In this document: piece by piece, positions 6,648-12,343 of the stretch
How positions within the stretch are numbered: position 1 is the first letter of the stretch
How the letters are laid out: each line of letters begins with the position of its first letter
Assembly (NCBI GenBank): GCA_023128035.1
Contig: JAGMES010000119.1
Location: 1-12,343 of the forward strand
Source of the DNA: Halanaerobiales bacterium
GTDB taxonomy: Bacteria > Bacillota_F > Halanaerobiia > DY22613
Direction of reading: 5' to 3'
DNA length: 12,343 bases
Program-made: the position numbers and the translations under genes
Notes under the pieces: generated by a model
Told to the model about the DNA's origin: nothing
The model's database searches: none
The model's input: only the letters and a program-made list of their open reading frames with translations

Positions 6648-6696
6648 AACTGTCTTGAATCTTCAGAAACCTATTGGAGAGTAGAGACAGTTTTTT
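6648..6696 (+). terminator. Terminator with bipartite stem after the second lipoprotein gene
   Basis: Outer stem AACTGTCT (6648-6655) with AGACAGTT (6885-type pairing at 6685-6692), followed by a T-run to 6696. Inside it, TCTTCA pairs with TGGAGA around a 9-base loop, with a small asymmetric internal loop between the two stems. It lies 52 bases after the lipoprotein stop and 100 bases before the ECF gene, so it could end the former or act as an attenuator for the latter. Confidence 0.65.
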
Positions 6697-6796
6697 GTGT
6701 GGAATTTTATTTTTTATAAAATAATTTTATACTAGTAATAAAGGAATTTTATAGACGGTGTCGAAATACTATTTTAATAGATAGGAGGAGGATATT

Positions 6797-7366
6797 ATGA
6801 ATAAAAAAATTTCTACACAAGCTCTTGTTATTGCTTCACTATGTGTCGTAATTAACATTATTGGAGGCTATCTGGTAACAATGGTAAAAATCCCACTACT
6901 TTTTTTGGATGCTATTGGTACTATTTTTTCTGCAGTTATTCTGGGACCATGGGTTGGAGGTTTAGTTGGTGTAGTAACTAATCTAGTTTTAGGTATTATT
7001 CAGGGGCCAACAGCAATTCCTTTTGGTATTGTTAGTCTTGCGATTGGTGTGATAGTTGGTTTTATAGCAAAAAAAAGGAATTTCAGTTTAGGAACTGCTA
7101 TCATTACAGGTTTAATTATATCTGTTGTTGCACCATTGATAGGGACACCAATTGCTGTAGCTATATTTGGAGGATTAACAGGTGGTGGTACAGATATTTT
7201 TGTTATTTGGTTACTAAAATCTGGTCAAAAAATATTTACAGCGGCTTTTTTACCCCGAATTACTGGTAACTTAGTAGATAAAATTGGAAGTTGTATTATA
7301 GTTTATTATCTTGTTAAAGCCTTACCTATGGAATTAATGAAAGGAAAGAATAGTTGTGAAGCGTAA
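6797..7366 (+). CDS. ECF transporter S component (substrate-specificity subunit), substrate unknown
   Basis: A 189-aa, very hydrophobic protein with about five to six membrane segments (roughly 9-30, 35-52, 54-68, 74-91, 97-126 and 150-176). It contains the GPWVGGLVGVVTN stretch, which is typical of energy-coupling-factor S subunits that bind a vitamin-like small molecule in the membrane. No EcfA or EcfT gene is nearby, so it would have to share a housekeeping energising module. From memory it resembles the family NCBI names CD3073, found next to CD3072-type TudS-related proteins; here the next gene is exactly such a protein, overlapping by 11 bases. ATG start with a strong GGAGGAGG upstream. 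It is the first gene of a six-gene operon. The 100 bases upstream are AT-rich with only weak promoter candidates, e.g. TAAAAT at 6717-6722. Confidence 0.82.
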   Translation: MNKKISTQALVIASLCVVINIIGGYLVTMVKIPLLFLDAIGTIFSAVILGPWVGGLVGVVTNLVLGIIQGPTAIPFGIVSLAIGVIVGFIAKKRNFSLGTAIITGLIISVVAPLIGTPIAVAIFGGLTGGGTDIFVIWLLKSGQKIFTAAFLPRITGNLVDKIGSCIIVYYLVKALPMELMKGKNSCEA

Positions 7367-7838
7367 AAATAAGATTGTTCTTCTTGCTCATTGTATTCTA
7401 AATCAAAATAGTGTAATCAAAGGATGGGCCAGAGCCAGAGGTGCCTTCCCCACAGTCATAGAGTTTTTATTAAGAGAAGGAATTGGAATAGTTCAACTTC
7501 CCTGTCCTGAACAGCGTTTTTTGGGTTTGCAGAGGCCACCTATGACTGTAGAAGAATATGATACTTTAGATTATCGTAATCACTGCCAAAAACTATTAAA
7601 TGGATTGATGGAAGAATTGCTAAATTACAGGGAACATGGACTTGAATTAGTTGGGGTGATTGGAATAGGGAATAGTCCTTCTTGTTGTCCGAATCAGGGA
7701 ATTTTCTTTATAGAACTACAGCAACAATTGGAGGATAATGGATTTCAGATAAATGTAATTTCATTACCTCCAGATCATCAGGAGGATGAGATGAACGAAA
7801 ATTTTATAAGTAATTTAAGCCAGTTAAAGTCGAGGTGA
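7356..7838 (+). CDS. TudS-related (DUF523-type) putative desulfidase
   Basis: A 160-aa cytoplasmic protein related to TudS, a [4Fe-4S] enzyme that removes sulfur from thiouracil. The conserved cysteines are visible in their family contexts: C13 (AHCILNQNS), C50 (QLPCPEQR) and C110/C111 (NSPSCCPNQG). Three such cysteines hold the cluster in TudS, leaving the fourth iron free to bind sulfur. The sequence looks like the family called CD3072 TudS-related (name recalled, not searched). GTG start at 7356 inside the end of the ECF gene, with AAAGGAAAG upstream; an 11-base overlap indicates translational coupling. Its pairing with the ECF S component suggests that the imported compound carries sulfur that is removed after entry (inference). 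Confidence 0.82.
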   Translation: MKRKNKIVLLAHCILNQNSVIKGWARARGAFPTVIEFLLREGIGIVQLPCPEQRFLGLQRPPMTVEEYDTLDYRNHCQKLLNGLMEELLNYREHGLELVGVIGIGNSPSCCPNQGIFFIELQQQLEDNGFQINVISLPPDHQEDEMNENFISNLSQLKSR

Positions 7839-7842
7839 TTGT

Positions 7843-8478
7843 GTGTTAATAGATATTCATGTACATACATCGAAATATTCATCATGCAGCAGAATAGATT
7901 TTGAGGAAGCGATTATCCAGGCTAAAGGAATTGGACTTGATGGTATTTGTATTACTGACCATGAAAGTAATGGGATTATTGATGAAGCAAATGAACTATC
8001 AAAAAAACACAACTTTTTAGTAATTGTTGGCATGGAGTTATTAACCTATGAGGGCGATTTATTGGTTTTTGGCCTTGAAGAAGTTCCGCAGGCACATATA
8101 GCTGGGAAATCACATGCTAATGAATTAATTTCTTTAATCAATCAAAAAGGGGGAATTGCACTAAGTGCTCATCCTTTTAGGAACAATGGTCGAGGAATGG
8201 GAGAATTCATTCGACAAATAGATAATCTATCAGGAATTGAAGTTTTTAATGGTAATACAACTTTTGAAAATAATAGTCGAGCTTATCATCTGGGTCTTGA
8301 ATTAGGTATCCCATGTTTAGGTGGAAGTGATGCCCATAGAATCGAAAGAATAGGAAAATATGCGACTTCGTTTTCAGATGGAATTAGGGATTTGAAAGAC
8401 TTTATAAATGCTGTTAAGGAAGATGAATTTTTTCCTGTAGAATATAATAACAATAGGTTTGAGGAGGTCAAATTATGA
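7843..8478 (+). CDS. PHP-domain metal-dependent phosphoesterase
   Basis: A 211-aa PHP-family protein with the metal-binding residues in order: H6-x-H8 (DIHVHTS), D39-H40 (ITDHES), E65 (VGMEL), H110 (SAHPF), and D163 and H165 (GSDAH). It has the length of a bare PHP domain, shorter than TrpH/RNase AM proteins. PHP enzymes hydrolyse phosphoesters (nucleotides, histidinol phosphate, cyclic phosphates); the substrate here is unknown. Predicted cytoplasmic. GTG start at 7843, 4 bases after GAGGTGA, which overlaps the previous stop. The stop overlaps the next start as ATGA. Its place between a desulfidase and an importer suggests that it dephosphorylates the imported compound or a derivative of it (inference). 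Confidence 0.88.
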   Translation: MLIDIHVHTSKYSSCSRIDFEEAIIQAKGIGLDGICITDHESNGIIDEANELSKKHNFLVIVGMELLTYEGDLLVFGLEEVPQAHIAGKSHANELISLINQKGGIALSAHPFRNNGRGMGEFIRQIDNLSGIEVFNGNTTFENNSRAYHLGLELGIPCLGGSDAHRIERIGKYATSFSDGIRDLKDFINAVKEDEFFPVEYNNNRFEEVKL

Positions 8479-9485
8479 AAAAAAGTTTGGTATTATTAGC
8501 GATTATGTTATCAGTAGTTTTGGTAGGAACAGTATTTGCAACAAATATTTCTAAAAATTCTTTGGAAGGCACAAAGATTAAAGTATTTGCTGCATATGGT
8601 GGAAAAGATGTGATTTTTTCTGAGTTTGAAAAAGATACAGGTGTTAAAGTAGAATACTTAGATATGTCTTCAGGTGAAGTTTTAGCAAGAATTAGAGCAG
8701 AAAAGGGTAAACCACTCGGAGATATATGGTTTGGTGGTGGAGTGGATAGTTTTATTGCTGCAAAAAGAGATGGGTTGTTAGAGCAATATGTATCTAAAGA
8801 GGCTGAAAATATTCCTGCAAAGTACAGAGATAAAGATGGATATTGGACTGGAGTCTCTTTAGTAACTGTTAGTTTTATTGTTAATACAGATATTTGTAAA
8901 GAATTGGGTATTGAAGTACCCCAAAGATGGGTCGATCTGATAAAACCTGAGTTTAAAGATGAGATATTAATGTCTAATCCTTCTATTTCTGGTACTGCCT
9001 ATACTATTTTAACAGGCATTTTGCAATCTATGGGTGAAGAAGAAGGTTGGGCGTTCTTAGAAAAATTGAACAACAATATTGCCTATTATGCAAAGAGGGG
9101 TAGTGAACCTCCGAAGAAGGCTGCTTTAGGTGAAGTAATGGTAGGGTTAGCTCCTGATACTGGTGAAGGGTTAAAAGCGCAAGGGTATCCAATAGTTTCT
9201 GTGTTTCCTAAAGATGGTACTCCATGGTGGCCATCTCCAGTAGCAATATTAAAAGGTGCAAAGAATTTAGAAGGAGCTAAAGCTTTTGTGGATTGGTGTT
9301 TGTCAGAAAAAGGTCAGAATATTTTAAGAGATAATTGTATAAGAGTTCCTACTAGAATAGGAATAGAACCTCCAAAAGTATTAGAATCGATTAAAGATGC
9401 AAAATTACAAAAGATCGATTTTGAGATTGCTGGGGAAGCGAGGGATTTGATTGTTGAAGAATGGAAACAAAGATTTTATAACTAA
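8475..9485 (+). CDS. ABC transporter solute-binding protein (AfuA/FbpA-like family)
   Basis: A 336-aa secreted binding protein. Residues 1-22 are a Sec signal with a likely signal peptidase I site after VFA; there is no lipobox cysteine. The mature part has family 1/6 features: KVFAAYGGKDVIFSEFEKDTG near the start, then GDIWFGGGVDSFIAAKRDGLL around 82-102, DGYWTGVSL, a PPKKAALGE-VMVGLAPDTGE stretch, and PWWPSPVAILKGAKN at about 254-268, where related proteins have the 'EGTGYEIGG-ALIKGAKN' segment. This family includes ferric-iron, 2-aminoethylphosphonate/phosphoglycerate and thiamine-type binders. No tyrosine pair diagnostic of FbpA is evident in the binding region, so iron is not secure. ATG overlaps the PHP stop, with GAGGAGGT upstream. 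Confidence 0.85.
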   Translation: MKKSLVLLAIMLSVVLVGTVFATNISKNSLEGTKIKVFAAYGGKDVIFSEFEKDTGVKVEYLDMSSGEVLARIRAEKGKPLGDIWFGGGVDSFIAAKRDGLLEQYVSKEAENIPAKYRDKDGYWTGVSLVTVSFIVNTDICKELGIEVPQRWVDLIKPEFKDEILMSNPSISGTAYTILTGILQSMGEEEGWAFLEKLNNNIAYYAKRGSEPPKKAALGEVMVGLAPDTGEGLKAQGYPIVSVFPKDGTPWWPSPVAILKGAKNLEGAKAFVDWCLSEKGQNILRDNCIRVPTRIGIEPPKVLESIKDAKLQKIDFEIAGEARDLIVEEWKQRFYN

Positions 9486-11178
9486 AGTGTTTGGGGTATC
9501 TCGAAGAGATACCCCAATTTATGCTATCTTTGAAAAAGTCATTTATATAGTTGTCATTGGCGGTGTTTTGATTTTTACTCTATGGCCTATAGTAGCAGTA
9601 TTGCTTAAAAGTATTTTTAATAATGGATCATTGGATTTTAGTAGTTACAAGCAATTATTCACACAAAACCGAGAGTTATTATTAAATAGTCTTTTTGTGG
9701 CTGTACTAACTACTTTTTTTGCTTTAGTTTTAGGTTTGAGTATAGCTTTATATGTGACCCATTCCAATTTAAAGGGGAAAAAAATTGTTTTTGCAATTTT
9801 GCTTTTAACAATGATTTCACCACCTTTTGTTTCATCACTATCTTATATTATGTTATTTGGAAGAAGAGGTTTAATTATATATAAACTACTTGGCCTGAAG
9901 CTAAACCCTTATGGTTGGCACGGTATAGTCTTAATGCAGTCTATATCTCATGCCTCTCTAGCTGCATTATTAATAATTGGTGTTTTGAGAGGGATTGATA
10001 AAAGCATTGAAGCATCTTCACTTGATTTGGGAGCCAGTAGCTTTAAAACTTTAATGAAAGTAACAATTCCAATGGCAAAACCTGGTATTATTGCAGCAGC
10101 ATTAATTGTTTTTGTTAAGTCATTATCTGATTTTGGAACTCCTATTATTATAGGAGGTGGCTTTAGTGTATTGGCTACGGAAGCCTATCTTAATGTAATT
10201 GGATTGTATAATCTTTCGAAAGCTTCAGCTATGAGTACTTTACTGCTTTTGCCAGCTCTGATCGTCTTCTTTGTTTATCGACGGGTAATGAGTAAATCAC
10301 AATTTTTTACCAGTAAAACGGTCCAATCTGGGGATAGTAGTTTGAAATTACCTGGATGGCTTAAAATAATTTTAGCATCAATAACGTGGAGTTTTCTTAT
10401 TTTTGAGATCTTAAAGTATTCAACGATTTTTTGGGGAGCTTTTGCAAAAACCTGGGGAGTGAATTATTCTTTCAGCTTGATACATGTAAAAAACTTAAAT
10501 TATGTAAAATTAGAAAGTTTTCTTCGAAGTTTAAAGTATTCATTTATTGCAGGTTTTGTTGGGAGTATTATTGGTCTTTTTCTATCTTATATTCTTGAAA
10601 GAAAGAAGATCCCTGGAAGCCGGGTATTAGATTTTGTGGCTACTCTACCATTTATGATCCCTGGTACTTTTTTTGGAATTGGTTACATACTTGCTTTTCA
10701 TAACAAACCATTAGCATTAACTGGTACTGCATTTATTGTAGTAGTAAACTGTATTTATCGTCAATTACCTTTAGGAACGAAAACAGGTGCAGCAGTCTTA
10801 AGTCAGTTAAACCCTGATATTGAGTCTAGCGCAAAGGATTTAGGGGCCAGTGAATTTCATGTATTTAAAGATATCGTTCTTCCAAGCTTAAAACCTGCTT
10901 TTTTACTTAGTTTTATTAATACTTTTACATCGACAATGACAACGATTGGGGCTATCATATTTCTGATTTCACCAGGTTCAAAGGTTGCTACTGTAGAAAT
11001 GTTTGATGCTATTAAGAATGGTGATATTGGAATCGGAGCAGTATTTGCGAATCTTATTATTATCTCAGTATTAATTATTAACATTAGTTTTGCATGGTTT
11101 ATCTTAAAAAAGAAAAATTCAACTTTTTTTGTGGGTAGGGGGAAAACAAATGTATCTGCAATTGAAACAATTAACTAA
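9451..11178 (+). CDS. ABC transporter permease, fused two-domain (FbpB/ThiP-like)
   Basis: A permease of up to 575 aa with about 12 membrane helices forming two tandem permease domains. Each carries an EAA loop that docks the ATPase: EASSLDLGASSFKTLMKVTIP (approx. 187-207) and ESSAKDLGASEFHVFKDIVLP (approx. 458-478). The DFGTPIIIGGG segment is typical of the ferric-iron/thiamine/phosphonate permease group. The start is uncertain. No ATG exists in frame. TTG 9451 (AGGGA 5 bases upstream) overlaps the binding-protein gene by 35 bases, while GTG 9487, one base after the preceding stop, has no clear ribosome site. A perfect hairpin (9492-9516) lies within the first codons. The gene overlaps the ATPase gene by 29 bases. 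Confidence 0.9.
   Translation: MLKNGNKDFITKVFGVSRRDTPIYAIFEKVIYIVVIGGVLIFTLWPIVAVLLKSIFNNGSLDFSSYKQLFTQNRELLLNSLFVAVLTTFFALVLGLSIALYVTHSNLKGKKIVFAILLLTMISPPFVSSLSYIMLFGRRGLIIYKLLGLKLNPYGWHGIVLMQSISHASLAALLIIGVLRGIDKSIEASSLDLGASSFKTLMKVTIPMAKPGIIAAALIVFVKSLSDFGTPIIIGGGFSVLATEAYLNVIGLYNLSKASAMSTLLLLPALIVFFVYRRVMSKSQFFTSKTVQSGDSSLKLPGWLKIILASITWSFLIFEILKYSTIFWGAFAKTWGVNYSFSLIHVKNLNYVKLESFLRSLKYSFIAGFVGSIIGLFLSYILERKKIPGSRVLDFVATLPFMIPGTFFGIGYILAFHNKPLALTGTAFIVVVNCIYRQLPLGTKTGAAVLSQLNPDIESSAKDLGASEFHVFKDIVLPSLKPAFLLSFINTFTSTMTTIGAIIFLISPGSKVATVEMFDAIKNGDIGIGAVFANLIIISVLIINISFAWFILKKKNSTFFVGRGKTNVSAIETIN
9492..9516 (+). promoter_or_regulatory. Perfect 11-bp intercistronic hairpin between binding-protein and permease genes
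   Basis: TGGGGTATCTC (9492-9502) pairs perfectly with GAGATACCCCA (9506-9516) around a GAA loop, starting 7 bases after the stop of the binding-protein gene. It is followed by ATTTATGC rather than a T-run, so it is not a regular terminator. Hairpins in this position in importer operons commonly protect the 3' end of the binding-protein mRNA and lower expression of the membrane genes; that role is inferred here. Confidence 0.7.
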
Positions 11179-12097
11179 AAATTTTGGTTCAAATAATGTC
11201 GTTCATAATTTAAATCTGGATGTCAATCAAGGAGAATTGGTTTGTATTCTAGGGCCTAGTGGATGTGGAAAAACGACTACATTAAAAATGATTGGAGGAT
11301 TTTTATCTCCTTCTAGTGGTTCGATTATTCTTGAAAGTATAGACATAACGAGTTATCCTCCTAATCAGCGACCTACTGCAACAGTGTTTCAAAGCTATGC
11401 CTTATTTCCACATATGAATGTTATCAAAAATGTAGTTTACGGTTTGAAATTTAAGGGAATCAGTAAAAAAGAAGCTTTATATCAGGGAGAGAAGATGTTG
11501 GAGATGGTAGGGTTAGAACAATATCGTAATCAAGAGATTGCACAACTAAGTGGAGGGGAGCAGCAGAGGGTTGCTTTAGCAAGAGCATTAGTAATGAATC
11601 CAAAAGTTTTGTTATTAGATGAACCTTTGAGTAATTTGGATGCTAAACTTAGAATTAAAATGAGAAAAGAAATTAAGGATTTGCAAACCTATTTGGATAT
11701 TACAATGTTATACGTAACCCATGATCAAGAAGAAGCCCTTAGTATTTCAGATCGTATAGTTGTGATGAATAATGGTGAAATAGCCCAAATTGGACCTGCA
11801 AAGGAGATTTACCAGTATCCACAGAATCACTTTGTGGCTGATTTTATTGGAAGGGTCAACATAGTAAAAAAACAAAATGGTGAGGAGAGGTTTGTTAGAC
11901 CAGAACATGTAAATATTATAGAAAACAGCGGAGATGCTAGGGGGAAGATTATTCAAAAACAGTTTATGGGATCATTCACTACATACTTTTTAAATATCAA
12001 TGAGACTATTATTCAAGCAGATATTTTGAGTAGAGATGATAAAGAGTGGCAGTTAGGTGAAGAGGTTTCTGTTTCATTTTTTGAAAGCGCTTTATGA
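11150..12097 (+). CDS. ABC transporter ATP-binding protein (FbpC/PotA-like)
   Basis: A 315-aa ATPase of the importer. It has Walker A GPSGCGKT (35-42), a Q-loop in VFQSYALFPHM (Q81), signature LSGGE (133-137), Walker B LLLDE (154-158), a D-loop SNLD and a switch histidine in YVTHDQEEALS (H191). After the nucleotide-binding domain (to about 235) comes a short TOBE-like tail with RPEHVNII, the usual place of substrate or regulatory control. The group includes FbpC, PotA and ThiQ-like proteins, so it does not decide the substrate. I chose ATG 11150 because AGGGGG lies 7 bases upstream; an in-frame TTG at 11129 lacks such a site. It overlaps the permease end and is the last gene of the operon, whose terminator includes its stop codon. 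Confidence 0.92.
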   Translation: MYLQLKQLTKNFGSNNVVHNLNLDVNQGELVCILGPSGCGKTTTLKMIGGFLSPSSGSIILESIDITSYPPNQRPTATVFQSYALFPHMNVIKNVVYGLKFKGISKKEALYQGEKMLEMVGLEQYRNQEIAQLSGGEQQRVALARALVMNPKVLLLDEPLSNLDAKLRIKMRKEIKDLQTYLDITMLYVTHDQEEALSISDRIVVMNNGEIAQIGPAKEIYQYPQNHFVADFIGRVNIVKKQNGEERFVRPEHVNIIENSGDARGKIIQKQFMGSFTTYFLNINETIIQADILSRDDKEWQLGEEVSVSFFESAL

Positions 12098-12107
12098 AGC
12101 GCTTTTT
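12084..12107 (+). terminator. Rho-independent terminator overlapping the ATPase stop codon
   Basis: AAAGCGCTT (12084-12092) pairs with AAGCGCTTT (12097-12105) around the loop TATG, followed by a short T-run. The TGA stop (12095-12097) begins in the loop, so the last codons of the ATPase form the 5' arm. Confidence 0.9.
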
Positions 12108-12226
12108 ATTTTGGAATATTAAAACTTTTAAAATTATGAAGGATACTATTATATAATACCGAATTATATATAAGTCAAAGTATTTGCGAGAATGGAGAAT
12201 TCAGCATTTGATCTTTTGAGTTAAGA

Positions 12227-12325
12227 CCCCCACTTTTATAAGTGGTGGGCATTGTTTTTAATCTTCAGTGGGGATAGAATCCCCTACTGAAGCCCCGATG
12301 TTCAGCTTTAGCTGGACGAGTTCAC
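12227..12325 (+). mobile_element. Right-end / omega-RNA-like structure of an IS200/IS605-type element, no transposase alongside
   Basis: Three successive hairpins are seen. First, 12227-12249: CCCCCACTT with AAGTGGTGGG and one bulged T. Second, 12263-12292: CTTCAGT plus GGGGA with TCCCC and ACTGAAG, one bulge. Third, 12300-12317: GTTCAGC, loop TTTA, GCTGGAC. They are followed by GAGTTCAC, and the last 55 bases match the left-edge copy. In TnpB-carrying elements this region is the scaffold of the guide RNA and the guide follows directly; here that would be TTTTCCTTTCC onward. No TnpA or TnpB gene precedes it: the 120 bases after the ATPase terminator are AT-rich, without a recognisable gene. 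It may be a solo end, a decayed element or a non-autonomous derivative. Confidence 0.6.
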
Positions 12326-12343
12326 TTTTCCTTTCCTCTTTTC

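Noticed and set aside
6717..6733. -10-like boxes TAAAAT (6717) and TATACT (6728) upstream of the ECF gene
   Set aside because: No acceptable -35 box at 16-18 bases (best is TTGTGT at 6695), so no promoter is called.
9492..9516. Hairpin considered as a terminator ending the operon after the binding-protein gene
   Set aside because: There is no T-run after the stem, and the permease and ATPase genes that belong to the same transporter follow immediately with overlapping frames.
8475..12097. Assigning the importer specifically to ferric iron (FbpABC) or thiamine (ThiBPQ)
   Set aside because: The family includes iron, phosphonate, phosphoglycerate and thiamine carriers. No diagnostic ligand residues are visible, and the neighbouring genes do not point to iron.
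12174..12223. Short frame VKVFARMENSAFDLLS just before the hairpins, considered as the C-terminal remnant of TnpB
   Set aside because: Only 16 codons long with a stop directly upstream and no recognisable TnpB motif; too short to support.

Overview
The window is low-GC DNA that looks like a spore-forming, anaerobic member of the Firmicutes (Clostridia/Halanaerobia-like). The evidence is three CotS-family spore-coat kinase-like genes, strong AGGAGG-type ribosome binding sites, GTG/TTG starts, tight overlapping operons and a sigma-A promoter of Gram-positive type. The solute-binding protein of the ABC transporter has an ordinary signal peptide and no lipobox. This would fit a diderm Firmicute such as Halanaerobiales, but that is only a weak inference. 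No ribosomal or tRNA gene is present to fix the taxonomy.

Left part (1-4320): a possible spore-coat cluster. A CotS-like kinase gene on the minus strand (51-1052) faces away from a plus-strand operon: a 64-aa unknown, a CotS paralogue that has lost every catalytic residue (pseudokinase), a CotS paralogue with intact motifs, a YfcE/MJ0936-type metallophosphoesterase, and a 75-aa protein resembling a single ferredoxin-like half-domain of nitrite/sulfite reductases. The operon ends at a clear Rho-independent terminator.

Middle (4321-6696): a textbook sigma-A promoter with a structured leader drives a lipoprotein with a YiiX/YaeF-type permuted papain-like domain. An AT-rich inverted repeat separates it from a second lipoprotein that looks beta-rich and propeller-like. 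A long bipartite hairpin with a T-run follows as terminator.

Right part (6697-12107): a six-gene, tightly packed operon. It encodes an ECF-transporter S component without its own energising module, a TudS-related (DUF523-type) putative desulfidase, a PHP-family metal-dependent phosphoesterase, and a complete ABC importer of the ferric-iron/organophosphate/thiamine type (secreted binding protein, fused two-domain permease, ATPase). Gene overlaps and a terminator built on the last stop codon mark it as one unit. The arrangement suggests import of a small molecule, possibly thiolated and/or phosphorylated, followed by processing in the cytoplasm; the substrate cannot be read from the sequence.

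Both edges carry the same directly oriented structured sequence ending in GAGTTCAC, which I read as the right end of an IS200/IS605-type element (the region that in TnpB elements encodes the omega/right-end RNA scaffold). The left copy supplies the stop codon of the minus-strand CotS gene. The right copy is almost complete (three hairpins) but has no transposase or TnpB gene beside it inside the window.
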